Assembly (NCBI GenBank): GCA_001556995.1
Contig: LSKF01000047.1
Coordinates: 1-64,000 of the forward strand
Reading direction: 5' to 3'
DNA length: 64,000 nucleotides
Source: Erythrobacteraceae bacterium CCH12-C2
Lineage (GTDB): Bacteria > Pseudomonadota > Alphaproteobacteria > Sphingomonadales > Sphingomonadaceae
Within the stretch, counting starts at the first letter, position 1, and every line of letters begins with the position of its first letter. Of the stretch, positions 27,400 through 39,216 are shown in pieces. Position numbers and translations under genes: made by a program. The notes below the pieces were generated by a model. That model was not told where the DNA came from, made no database searches, and saw only the letters and a list, made by a program, of their open reading frames with translations.

Positions 27400-28770
27400 A
27401 TGACCACGACGACCCAACCTTTTGCTGCCATCATCCTTGCCGCCGGCAAAGGCACCCGCATGAAGAGCGACACCCACAAGGTGCTGCATAAAATCGCCGG
27501 GCGGGCGATGCTCGATCATCTTATGGCGAGTGTGGCGGAGCTGGGGCCGGAGCGGCTGGCGGTGGTCGTCGGTGCAGGGCGCGAACAGATCGAGGCGGCG
27601 GTGGGCAGCCGCGCGGTGACTTGTCTGCAGGAGCCGCAGCTCGGCACCGGCCATGCGGTGCAGCAGGCGGAAGGCGCGCTGGCGGGCTTCTCCGGCGATG
27701 TGCTGGTGCTCTATGGCGATGTGCCTTTCGTGAAAGCCGAGACGATGCGGGCGATGCTCGAACGGCTCCACGCGCCCGATGCGCCCGCCGCCGTCGTGCT
27801 CGGCTTCGAGCCTGAGGATGCCCGCGCCTATGGCCGGGTGATCGCGGATGACGACGGCCGCATCTGCAAGATGGTCGAATTCAAGGACGCCGACGAGGGC
27901 GAGCGCGCCTGTCGGTTGTGCAATTCCGGCCTGATCGCCGCTCGCGCCGCTGATCTGTTCGCGCTGCTCGCGCGGGTGGTGAATGATAATGCGCAAGGGG
28001 AATATTACCTCCCCGACATCGTCAACATCGCCATCGCCGATGGCCGCCCCTGCGCGGTGGTCGTGGCGGCCAGCGAAGACGAGGTGACGGGGATCAACTC
28101 GCGCGCCGAACTCGCGCAGGCCGAAGCCCGCTGGCAGGCTGCGCGGCGGCTCCGCGCGATGGATGAAGGCGCGACCCTGATCGCGCCCGAGACCGTGTTC
28201 TTTGCCTACGACACGGTGCTGGGCCGCGATGTCACGATCGAGCCCAACGTGTTCTTCGGCCCCGGCGTGACGGTGGCGGACAACGTGCTGATCCGCGCCA
28301 ACAGCCATATCGAGGGCGCGCGGCTCGCAAGCGGCGTGAAGGTCGGGCCCTTTGCCCGCCTGCGACCCGGTGCTGTGCTGGAGGAGGGCAGCTTCGTCGG
28401 CAACTTCGTCGAGGTGAAGAACGCGGTGCTGGGCGAGGGTGCCAAGGCCAGCCACCTCACCTATCTGGGTGACGCCACGATCGGCGCAGGCGCGAATATT
28501 GGTGCGGGGACGATCACCTGCAATTATGACGGTTATTTCAAGTACAAAACCGTGATCGGCCCGGGGGCGTTCATCGGCTCGAACTCGTCGCTGATCGCAC
28601 CCGTCACCATCGGCGCGGATGCGATTGTGGCGGCAGGATCGGCCGTGACCCGCGATGTCGCGCCGGGCGAGCTGCGCATGGTGCGTGCCGAACAACTGGT
28701 GAAGGATGGCTGGGCGGATCGCTTCCACGATGCGATGAAAAAGAAAAAAGCGGCGGAGAAGAAGGGGTGA
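27400..28770 (+). CDS. glmU: Bifunctional UDP-GlcNAc pyrophosphorylase / GlcN-1-P acetyltransferase
   Basis: 456 aa, full length. The uridyltransferase half starts MTTTTQPFAAIILAAGKGTRMKS (nucleotide loop LAAGKGTRM), and the second half has left-handed beta-helix hexapeptides (about 265-430: FFGPGVTVADNVLIRAN, then KASHLTYLGDATIGAGANIGAGTITCNYDGYFKYKTVIG). It makes UDP-N-acetylglucosamine for peptidoglycan and LPS. The stop overlaps the start of the lipoprotein gene (GTGA). Confidence 0.97.
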   Translation: MTTTTQPFAAIILAAGKGTRMKSDTHKVLHKIAGRAMLDHLMASVAELGPERLAVVVGAGREQIEAAVGSRAVTCLQEPQLGTGHAVQQAEGALAGFSGDVLVLYGDVPFVKAETMRAMLERLHAPDAPAAVVLGFEPEDARAYGRVIADDDGRICKMVEFKDADEGERACRLCNSGLIAARAADLFALLARVVNDNAQGEYYLPDIVNIAIADGRPCAVVVAASEDEVTGINSRAELAQAEARWQAARRLRAMDEGATLIAPETVFFAYDTVLGRDVTIEPNVFFGPGVTVADNVLIRANSHIEGARLASGVKVGPFARLRPGAVLEEGSFVGNFVEVKNAVLGEGAKASHLTYLGDATIGAGANIGAGTITCNYDGYFKYKTVIGPGAFIGSNSSLIAPVTIGADAIVAAGSAVTRDVAPGELRMVRAEQLVKDGWADRFHDAMKKKKAAEKKG

Positions 28771-29381
28771 GGCGCGCGCTCGGCCTTGCGGCCTTCGCGG
28801 CTCTGGCGGGCTGCCAGCAGCCCTCGGCCAGCGACCCGGCGGATACCCCGGGGGCTGCCCAAGCGGCTGCGTCCTCTGCCGCCTCCGACAGCGAGGCGGC
28901 CAACACCGCTGCCTCCTCGCCCGCGCCCGCCTGTACGGCCGGCGAGACCCCGATCTTCGCCTGCACCTTCCCGGACCGCAAGCGGGTGGCCGTGTGCGGC
29001 ACCGCGCCGGGCAAGGCCGAATACCGCTTTGGCGGCGACACCTCCGAACTCGTCCTGTTCGGCGGGGAGCGCGCCACGGTCCCCTATTCGGGCGGGGGCG
29101 AGAGCCAGCTGGCCTTCACCAATGGCGCGGTCCGCTATATCGTCTTCAGCCGCATGGTCCGGACCGGCTTTGATGAGCAGGGTAACGCGCCTGCCATCAG
29201 CGACGGAGTGGTGGTGGTGCGTGATGGCACATTCGTGGCCATCAGGGTCTGCGAAGACCCTGATGTAAAGCCGGTCGATGTCTATGCGGCCGAGACCTTC
29301 CTTGCACCGGGCAAGGTGTCGGACGGGACAGAGCTCTTCACCGATGAAACCATGCGCGCGGACCCGCCCGATGGCGGATGA
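28767..29381 (+). CDS. Putative lipoprotein, coupled to glmU
   Basis: 204 aa from GTG at 28767 (VRRALGLAAFAALAGCQQPS), with lipobox LAGC (Cys at 16) and a mature region rich in alanine and serine for about 45 residues, then a compact domain with cysteines (ACTAGETPIFACTFPDRKRVAVCG). The Cys residues suggest disulfides. The start codon overlaps the glmU stop. Envelope protein of unknown function; no family recognised. Confidence 0.7.
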   Translation: MRRALGLAAFAALAGCQQPSASDPADTPGAAQAAASSAASDSEAANTAASSPAPACTAGETPIFACTFPDRKRVAVCGTAPGKAEYRFGGDTSELVLFGGERATVPYSGGGESQLAFTNGAVRYIVFSRMVRTGFDEQGNAPAISDGVVVVRDGTFVAIRVCEDPDVKPVDVYAAETFLAPGKVSDGTELFTDETMRADPPDGG

Positions 29382-29661
29382 CGATGCGGAAGGCGCGGGC
29401 AGCCGCCATACCTGCTGGCTTTGCGGTCGGCCGCTGGGCGATATCGTCCAGTGGCATCACCCGGTGCCCAAGGCGAAGAAAGGCAAGGTGAAGGTGCCGA
29501 TCCACCCGATCTGCCACAAGACCATCCACGCCAACTTCACCAACAACGAACTTGCGCGCATCGGCGACAATGCCGAAGTGATCCGCGACAACGCCGCCAT
29601 TGCCAAATTCGTCGCGTGGATCGCCAATAAGCCCGCCGATTTCGACGCGCCGACGCGCTGA
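29371..29661 (+). CDS. HNH nuclease family protein
   Basis: 96 aa. Contains TCWLCGRPLGDIVQWHHPVPKA (CxxC and the HH of the HNH/beta-beta-alpha-metal site) and a second half IHPICHKTIHANFTN, whose Cys and His pair complete the zinc site. Such short HNH proteins are nicking or homing-like endonucleases or regulators; the biological target is unknown. It overlaps the preceding lipoprotein by 11 bases, so the two may be co-expressed. Confidence 0.75.
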   Translation: MADDDAEGAGSRHTCWLCGRPLGDIVQWHHPVPKAKKGKVKVPIHPICHKTIHANFTNNELARIGDNAEVIRDNAAIAKFVAWIANKPADFDAPTR

Positions 29662-29670
29662 AACAGCGCC

Positions 29671-29916
29671 TCAGGCGTCCTGCATTGTCGCCGCGTTCCC
29701 GCGCTCGGCGAGGTATTCGGCTTCCCATTGTTCGAACTCGCTGCGGCTCAGCAGATACCGTTCGCGCGCCTCGTGAAAGCTGATCGCACCCTCGCGAACG
29801 GCGCGCACGACCTGGCCCTTGCGCGCTTTGGACCAGTGGACCCGGTGGGTCTTGGGCAGGGCGTAATAGCTCTTGATCGCATCGGCGATCGAGATGTCGC
29901 GGGGATAGGCCATCAT
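29671..29916 (-). CDS. DUF1153 / SciP-like HTH protein
   Basis: 81 aa. The stretch ARKGQVVRAVREGAISFHEARERYLLSRSEFEQW is a helix-turn-helix of the DUF1153 type, which in Caulobacter includes SciP, an inhibitor of CtrA-activated transcription. The N-terminal MAYPRDISIADAIKSYYALP differs from Caulobacter SciP, so orthology is not claimed; many alphaproteobacteria carry two or more family members. GAGGAG precedes ATGATG (29916/29913). Convergent with the HNH gene, whose stop is 9 bases away. Confidence 0.75.
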   Translation of the reverse strand: MMAYPRDISIADAIKSYYALPKTHRVHWSKARKGQVVRAVREGAISFHEARERYLLSRSEFEQWEAEYLAERGNAATMQDA

Positions 29917-30100
29917 GTATGCTCCTCGTCGCTTGTCATCGCCCCCGATGGCCTGAGTGTTGACGGGAAGCCTTAACGAGACCCTGCAAAACAGGGTTAA
30001 ACCAAGGTTGAGCACCTACTCCGTGCCAATCCTGCGACGAGCCGAGGGCAAATTGTCGGCTTATTTTACAGAGAGTTGCATTGCCTAACGCAGCTAACGC

Positions 30101-30136
30101 AAAAAAGGGGCGGCCCCATGCCGGGACCACCCCTTT
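30101..30136 (-). terminator. Terminator after the S9 peptidase gene
   Basis: On the minus strand: AAAGGGGTGGTCCCGG, CATG, GGGCCGCCCCTTTTTT. The stem is GC-rich with a U-run, directly downstream of the stop of the peptidase at 30159. The rest of 29917-30158 shows no gene. Confidence 0.7.
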
Positions 30137-30158
30137 GAACGCAGTCGCTGAGAGCTGT

Positions 30159-32282
30159 TTACTCGCCCGCGGCAGACCCCATCAGGCGCTGCATCAGGTA
30201 CACGAATTGCAGCGCCTGCAGTTTTGCCCGTTGGTCATTGTCGACACCGCCGGAGTGGCCCCCGGTGGTGTCCTCGAAGTAGTAATAGGGCTGGCCCAGC
30301 GCCTTGAGCTTCGCCGCCCCCTTGCGCGCGTGCGCCGGGTGGGTGCGGTCATCCGCGGTCGAGGCCCAGAGGAAGGGCGAGGGGTAGTTCACCCCGGCAA
30401 CGATCTTCTGATAGGGCGAGTATCCCTCGATCCATGCACGCTGTTCGGGGATGCGCGGATCGCCATATTCACCGATCCACGATGCCCCGCGCCCGATCAG
30501 GTGATAGCGCAGCATGTCGAACAGCGGGATCTGTACGATCGCCGCGTTCAGGAGGTCGGGCCGCTGGGTGAAGAAGGTGCCGACGAGCAGCCCGCCTTGC
30601 GAGCCGCCCTGAATGCCGAGGTGCTTCGGCGAGGTGAAGCCGCGCTTCACCAGATCTTCGCCCACCGCGATGAAATCGTCCCAGGTGCGCTGCTTGTTCT
30701 CGCGGATTGCGGTCTGGTGCCACCCGGGGCCGAACTCGCCGCCCCCGCGCATATTGGCGAGCACATAGGCGCCGCCCTTTTCGACCCACAGCTTGCCAGT
30801 GGTGCCGAGGTAACCCGGCAGGCGAGGCACCTGAAAACCGCCATAGCCGGTCAGCAGGGTGGCGGTGGAGCCGTCGAGCACCATGCCCTTGGGCTTGACG
30901 ATGAAATAGGGGATCTTGGTCCCGTCCTTGCTGGTCGCCTCGTGCTGTTCGACCTCCATGTCGGTGGGATCGAAATAGGCCGGCGAGCGCTTGACCTGCT
31001 CCAGCGTCACCCCATCCTTGGCATAATACCACGTGGCGGGGCTGAGGAAATCGTTCGAGGCAAACATGATCTCGTCGGTTTCGTCCGACGAGGCCGCAAT
31101 CCCGACGGTGGCATTGTCGGGCAGGGGCACTTGCTTGCTGGTCCACTTGCCACCCGCATAATCGAACTTCAGCACCCGCCCGCGCACATTATCGAGCAGT
31201 TCGACGAACAGGCTGTTCTTGGTGCTGGCCGAGCCCTGCCGGGTCTGGCGCTCACCCGGCGCCCAGACGAGGGTCATGGGCACGCCATTGGGATCGGCTT
31301 TCCACGCTTCAAGATCGGCCGAGACCAGCGCATCGGCCGGAAAGGTCTGACCGCCGCGCTTCCATTCGACGTCGGTTGAGAACAGGATCTGGCCATCGAT
31401 GATGCCGGCCGGCCCGGCCTTGGTCGGCAGGTCCAGCTTGAGCCACTGACCGCCCTTCTCGAAGAAGAATTCCCGCTCGTGGAACGAGATGCCGCGATAG
31501 GCGACGCGCCCGTGGATCACGTGATTGCCATCGCGCAGCAGCGAAGCGCCCGAGGATACGTCGGTTTTTTCGCCCCGGAAGATTTCCGGCGCGTCCTCGA
31601 TCCGGGTGCCGCGTTTCCACAACCGGGTGGTGAAGGGGTAGGAGCTCTCGGTGGTGGTCTCAGGCGTGAAATTGCGGCTGATCAGCAACGTGTCGGCATC
31701 GACCCACTCGGCGCTGCCCTGACTTTCGGGCAGCTCGAAGCCGCCCTCGACAAAGCTCTTGGTGGTGATGTCAAATTCGCGGCCCAGCCGCGCGTCCTTG
31801 CCGCCGTCCGAGAGGTAGACCATGCAGCGCGTGCCTGCGGGCGGCAGGCAGGTCATGCCGCCATAGACCCACTCCTTGCCTTCCGCCTTGGCGAGTGCAT
31901 CGATATCGAGGATGGTCTCCCACTCGGGCTTGTCGGTCCGCCAGCTTTCCAGCGTGGTGCGCCGGATCAGGCCCTTGGGGTTCTTGGCGTCCTGCCAGAA
32001 ATTGACCATGCCATGCGGGGTGAAGGATACGCCCGGCACGCGGTCATCTGAGTTGAAAATCGCCAGCGCTTCGGCCTTCAATTGCGCATACCGCGGATCA
32101 GCTTCGAAGGCGGCAAGCGTGCGCTTGTTTTCCGCCTCGACCCAGGCCAGCGCCTCGGGGCTGCGGGCTTCTTCAAGGAAGATATAGGGGTCCTGCTCAG
32201 GGCCGGGGATTCCGTCCTGAGCGACGGCGATGCTGGAGGTGCTCATAGCCAAGGCAATGGCCAGACGCGATGCGAGTTTCAA
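30159..32282 (-). CDS. Prolyl oligopeptidase family serine peptidase (S9A)
   Basis: 707 aa with a signal peptide (MKLASRLAIALAMSTSSIAVAQ), so it is periplasmic or secreted. A seven-bladed beta-propeller spans about residues 60-430, and the alpha/beta-hydrolase domain follows. The catalytic Ser is in GIQGGSQGGLLVGT, the Asp in STADDRTHPAH, and the His in TGGHSGGVDN. It cleaves proline-containing or other short peptides; substrate specificity cannot be read from sequence. Single-gene unit. Confidence 0.93.
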   Translation of the reverse strand: MKLASRLAIALAMSTSSIAVAQDGIPGPEQDPYIFLEEARSPEALAWVEAENKRTLAAFEADPRYAQLKAEALAIFNSDDRVPGVSFTPHGMVNFWQDAKNPKGLIRRTTLESWRTDKPEWETILDIDALAKAEGKEWVYGGMTCLPPAGTRCMVYLSDGGKDARLGREFDITTKSFVEGGFELPESQGSAEWVDADTLLISRNFTPETTTESSYPFTTRLWKRGTRIEDAPEIFRGEKTDVSSGASLLRDGNHVIHGRVAYRGISFHEREFFFEKGGQWLKLDLPTKAGPAGIIDGQILFSTDVEWKRGGQTFPADALVSADLEAWKADPNGVPMTLVWAPGERQTRQGSASTKNSLFVELLDNVRGRVLKFDYAGGKWTSKQVPLPDNATVGIAASSDETDEIMFASNDFLSPATWYYAKDGVTLEQVKRSPAYFDPTDMEVEQHEATSKDGTKIPYFIVKPKGMVLDGSTATLLTGYGGFQVPRLPGYLGTTGKLWVEKGGAYVLANMRGGGEFGPGWHQTAIRENKQRTWDDFIAVGEDLVKRGFTSPKHLGIQGGSQGGLLVGTFFTQRPDLLNAAIVQIPLFDMLRYHLIGRGASWIGEYGDPRIPEQRAWIEGYSPYQKIVAGVNYPSPFLWASTADDRTHPAHARKGAAKLKALGQPYYYFEDTTGGHSGGVDNDQRAKLQALQFVYLMQRLMGSAAGE

Positions 32283-32389
32283 GGGCGGTTCTCCCGATTT
32301 CGGTTGCTTCAGCAGCGAAAATTTGGCTGCAATCCGCGCCTAGGTTGGCAGGAGGTTTGGTCGAATGCAAGGCTACCGCGCGCACCCGA

Positions 32390-33868
32390 TCACTCGCGCA
32401 AGGCCCATGCACGGATCACGCGCTTTTGCAGCGTTTCTTGATGCAAAGCGCGGTAATCGCGTGTGATGGCATCACGGATCAGACGGTTGGTTGCCTCATT
32501 CTGCTGCGTTACCGGATCATCGGACGTCACAATGACTGGCGGGCGCTGTGCGAGGATATTTGCAACCTCCTCTTCCTGAGACACACCGAGCGCATCGCGT
32601 TCGAGCGCATTGTTGAGATGGTCAGGATAGATGAAGCGCGTCGGCAGGCAGCTTTGGGTCAATTGATACAGCGATGCTGGCCCGTCGAAAACATACAGAC
32701 ATCGCCCCTCACGCGCATTGATCAGCGGCGCGATGGCATTGGCTAGACGTTCGGTCTCAGCGCGGTTCTCCAAGGAGAGGCCAAGCTGAACCGGAACGAT
32801 CAGCAAATAGAGGCCCGGAATCAAGGCACGAATGTTCCAGCGCGCACCGGGCTGCGACTGAAACAGCGGCAAGCCCAGCAGCACGCAAGGCGGGATCATT
32901 GCGGCGAGATAATAAACGTACAACGTCGCCGGCAAAAAGACCGTCGCCAGCGATGCGACGAACCACAGCGACAAGAAGGCTTGCATCGACGTCAAGCGAC
33001 CAAGGCCTGATCTGCTGATCCCGATAAGGCCGCCCAGCGACAAGGCGGGCAGCAATACCATAAAGGCAAGGTAGTCGCTGCGGAAGCGGCCCGAAGGGGA
33101 TGGCAGGCGGTCGAAGAAGGAAACAAAATTCGCAAACCAGAACGCATCCCAATGCCCTGCCAGGGCATAGCCGACGCCGACCGCTACGGTCGGCAGAACC
33201 CCGCAAACGGCAAAGCCAATGGCGAGCGCAATAAGGCGCGAAATGGTCATCCCGAGTCGGAATTGCCCCCACAGCGCCCACAATCCAAAAAATAGGCATT
33301 GGGGCAGCGCCGTGTACTTCACCTGCAGCGCAAGGCCACCGATCAGCATAGCCACGATCGCCCGCCCCACGGCATTCGGGTGCGCTGGATTGTGAACCAG
33401 CGCTGCCATGGCAACCATCATCGGGACGAAAAATGCCTCTGAATTGGCGGAGAAAACGCCGTAGATGGCCATTAAGAGGCTGTAGAGCATGCCCGCAGCG
33501 GCTGCGGTCTGGCGGTCGTCTGACTGTTCGCGCGCAAGGATGTATGTCAGCAGCGCCCCAATCAGTGTGAATATCGCCGCGAACATCTGATAAGCCACCG
33601 GTCCCGGCCCGCCTATCGCATGAGCGGCGGCAAACAGTGCGAACAGGCCGAAGGGCTTACGATCCCACAAATCCACGAAGGGCAGTTGGCCGGTCAGCAT
33701 GGCATTGCCGATCAGCGAATAGAGCTGCTCATCGAAGTCGGCATTGGGATCACCGATCCACGGCAAGCGAACCAGGATCGTAAACACTGCGAGCAGTGCC
33801 GCCACCCCGAGGTCGGCTTTGTTCAGCAAACGCTGATGGCGATTGGCAGAGGGGGCGAACATGCGCAC
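32390..33868 (-). CDS. GT39/PMT-like integral membrane protein
   Basis: 492 aa with about ten transmembrane helices. The first large loop has the NADFDEQLYS and DLWDRKPFG motifs (Asp-Glu near residue 45) that mark dolichyl/undecaprenyl-phosphate sugar glycosyltransferases of the PMT/ArnT type. The C-terminal soluble part (about 385-492) is periplasmic. The donor and acceptor are unknown. The ORF opens with GTG; an ATG two codons later (33862) is an equally likely start, and no clear SD is visible for either. Confidence 0.7.
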   Translation of the reverse strand: MRMFAPSANRHQRLLNKADLGVAALLAVFTILVRLPWIGDPNADFDEQLYSLIGNAMLTGQLPFVDLWDRKPFGLFALFAAAHAIGGPGPVAYQMFAAIFTLIGALLTYILAREQSDDRQTAAAAGMLYSLLMAIYGVFSANSEAFFVPMMVAMAALVHNPAHPNAVGRAIVAMLIGGLALQVKYTALPQCLFFGLWALWGQFRLGMTISRLIALAIGFAVCGVLPTVAVGVGYALAGHWDAFWFANFVSFFDRLPSPSGRFRSDYLAFMVLLPALSLGGLIGISRSGLGRLTSMQAFLSLWFVASLATVFLPATLYVYYLAAMIPPCVLLGLPLFQSQPGARWNIRALIPGLYLLIVPVQLGLSLENRAETERLANAIAPLINAREGRCLYVFDGPASLYQLTQSCLPTRFIYPDHLNNALERDALGVSQEEEVANILAQRPPVIVTSDDPVTQQNEATNRLIRDAITRDYRALHQETLQKRVIRAWALRE

Positions 33869-33913
33869 GAGCTATGCTCTCGGATGGTTAATTTCGCCTT
33901 CATGGCAAACGAA

Positions 33914-33944
33914 AAAGGGGGCGAGCCGACGGCTCGCCCCCTTT
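33914..33944. terminator. Bidirectional-looking terminator after atpC
   Basis: AAAGGGGGCGAGCC-gac-GGCTCGCCCCCTTT, a perfect 14-bp stem with a 3-base loop and A/T tails on both sides. It sits between the atpC stop (33966) and the start of the membrane glycosyltransferase, both read leftwards, and it would end the atp operon transcript. Confidence 0.85.
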
Positions 33945-33965
33945 ATCCTCGCCTTGGAAGGCGTG

Positions 33966-34223
33966 TCAGCCCTCGACGTGTTCGGCGAGCACGGTGAGGC
34001 CCTTTTCATTGACCTCGGCAAAGCCGCCGCGCACCTGGATGATTTCGGGCGCGGCGTTGGCGCTGGCGAACACCTGCACCGCCCCGTCGCGGATCGTGCT
34101 CATGAAGGGCGCGTGGCCCTCCAGCACGCCGAATTCGCCCTCGGTGCCGGGAACGACCACCATGTGGACGTCTTGCGACCGGACGAGCTTGGCAGGGGTG
34201 ACGAGTTCGAAGTGGAGGGGCAT
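33966..34223 (-). CDS. atpC: ATP synthase F1 epsilon subunit
   Basis: 85 aa, the short alphaproteobacterial epsilon that retains the N-terminal beta-sandwich ([40 protein letters not shown]) and has little of the C-terminal helical hairpin. Epsilon links the gamma shaft to the c-ring and can inhibit ATP hydrolysis. The missing helix suggests weaker epsilon inhibition than in E. coli; alphaproteobacteria often use a separate zeta inhibitor. Separated from atpD by a 94-bp palindromic repeat. Confidence 0.95.
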   Translation of the reverse strand: MPLHFELVTPAKLVRSQDVHMVVVPGTEGEFGVLEGHAPFMSTIRDGAVQVFASANAAPEIIQVRGGFAEVNEKGLTVLAEHVEG

Positions 34224-34244
34224 TGTGAGCCTACCTTAAAATTT

Positions 34245-34338
34245 CCGTTCGCCCTGAGCCTGTCGAAGGGCTGCACTTTCTTTCAGATGCAGCGCCATCC
34301 AAAGAAGGACAGTGCTTCGACAAGCTCAGCACGAACGG
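34245..34338. repeat. Sphingomonad palindromic repeat (family 1), copy 3
   Basis: CCGTTCGCCCTGAGCCTGTC ... CTTCGACAAGCTCAGCACGAACGG. Located between atpD and atpC inside the operon, so the atp mRNA would carry a long hairpin here. Confidence 0.9.
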
Positions 34339-34348
34339 AGGTTTGTTC

Positions 34349-35824
<1,476 letters not shown>

Positions 35825-36694
35825 TTAGAGCGCTTCGGCGCCCGCGATAATTTCAATAAGTTCGGTCGTGATCGCGGCCTGACGGCTGCGGTTGTACTGG
35901 ATGGTGAGCTTCTGGATCAGCTCGCCCGCGTTGCGCGTGGCGTTGTCCATCGCGGTCATCGAGGCGCCCTGTTCCGAGGCCTCACGCTCGAGCAGCGCGC
36001 CGAACAGCTGGGTGCGCACGTAGCGCGGCAGCAGTTCCTCGAGGATTTCCTCTTCGCCCGGCTCATACTGCACCACCGCATCCGCGCTAGCCGTTTCGGC
36101 AGGGGCGGGGACGGGGATCAGCTGCTTAACCGTTGGGTCTTGAGCCAGTGCCGACTTGAAGGTCGGGAAGATCAGATGCGCGACATCGAACTTGCCCGCG
36201 TCGAACAGGGCGATCAGCTCGTTCGCAATGGCCTCGGCCTCGGCAAAGCCCGGGGTGCGGACCGTGCTGGTGTCATAGCCGCCGCCGATCAGGCTCGGGA
36301 ATTCACGCTTCAAGGGCGCGCGGCCCTTCTTCCCGACGAGGTAGAATTCGACTGACTTGCCCTGCGCCTGCAGCTCGCGCGCCTTGGCCTTGGCGGCCTT
36401 GACGAGGTTCGAATTGAGACCGCCGCACAGCCCCTTGTCGGTGTTGACCACCACGAGGAGATTGCGCTGATCCGAGCCCGTGCCCGCCAGCAGCTTGGGC
36501 GCGGCAGAGCCTGCCACCTTGCCCGCCAGCGAGGCCATCACCGCGGTCAGCCGCGAGGCATAGGGCCGCGCGGCCTCAGCCGCGGCCTGCGCCCGGCGCA
36601 GCTTGGCCGCGGAGACCAGCTGCTTGGCCTTGGTGATCTTCTGGGTCGATTTGACCGAGGCGATCCGGCCCTTGAGTTCCTTGAGACTTGGCAT
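35825..36694 (-). CDS. atpG: ATP synthase F1 gamma subunit
   Basis: 289 aa. Long N- and C-terminal helices ([67 protein letters not shown]) form the coiled-coil shaft, with a Rossmann-like globular part between. Rotates inside the alpha-beta hexamer. The SD region lies downstream of a palindromic repeat that separates it from atpA. Confidence 0.97.
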   Translation of the reverse strand: MPSLKELKGRIASVKSTQKITKAKQLVSAAKLRRAQAAAEAARPYASRLTAVMASLAGKVAGSAAPKLLAGTGSDQRNLLVVVNTDKGLCGGLNSNLVKAAKAKARELQAQGKSVEFYLVGKKGRAPLKREFPSLIGGGYDTSTVRTPGFAEAEAIANELIALFDAGKFDVAHLIFPTFKSALAQDPTVKQLIPVPAPAETASADAVVQYEPGEEEILEELLPRYVRTQLFGALLEREASEQGASMTAMDNATRNAGELIQKLTIQYNRSRQAAITTELIEIIAGAEAL

Positions 36695-36710
36695 GTTCTA
36701 GTCCCCTGAT

Positions 36711-36801
36711 CCGTTCGCCCTGAGCTTGTCGAAGGGCTGCATTTTCTTTGGCACTGTGGGTCCGAAGAAGGACAGTGCTTCGACAAGCTCAGCACGAACG
36801 G
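36711..36801. repeat. Sphingomonad palindromic repeat (family 1), copy 4
   Basis: CCGTTCGCCCTGAGCTTGTC ... CTTCGACAAGCTCAGCACGAACGG between atpA and atpG. It is the second of two copies inside the atp operon. Confidence 0.9.
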
Positions 36802-36823
36802 GTTTGGAGGTTTCTCCTATCTC

Positions 36824-38919
<2,096 letters not shown>

Positions 38920-39081
38920 GCGCGTGCAATCCTCTTGCGAAGCTTCAAAGGAATAATGCTTGGGCCTTGGGAGCAGGGCACGCACAAGGGAGCCCCGCAA
39001 GGTTGGCGCGCGCCTAGCAATTGATTCCCGATCCTGCAAGCCGTGGGGACGGGAATTGTGCAGGTGCGAAGCGGGGGCGGG

Positions 39082-39216
39082 TCAGGGCGCGGTCAAAGGT
39101 GCCTGTTGGCGTGCGGCTTCGGAGGCTTGCCAGTCGAGATAGCGCAGCAGCATCCGTCCTGCGAGCAGCAACACCAGAATACCTGCAATGAGCATCAACC
39201 AGCGCCTGCGGCTCAC
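39082..39216 (-). CDS. Single-pass 44-aa membrane peptide coupled to a protease
   Basis: Reads MSRRRWLMLIAGILVLLLAG then RMLLRYLDWQASEAARQQAP to TGA. One transmembrane helix (about residues 7-24) follows a basic N-terminus (RRR), giving a cytoplasmic-in orientation. The GTG start at 39216 overlaps the TGA of the protease gene (GTGA). Missed by length filters; no family known to me. It probably works with or accompanies the upstream protease. Confidence 0.6.
   Translation of the reverse strand: MSRRRWLMLIAGILVLLLAGRMLLRYLDWQASEAARQQAPLTAP

Noticed and set aside
29671..29916. Naming the DUF1153 gene sciP
   Set aside because: The HTH matches the family, but the N-terminus differs from Caulobacter SciP and paralogs exist, so orthology cannot be claimed from this window.
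30081..31379. 432-aa plus-strand ORF opposite the S9 peptidase
   Set aside because: The peptidase has an intact catalytic triad in the minus frame; no SD or domain for the opposite frame.
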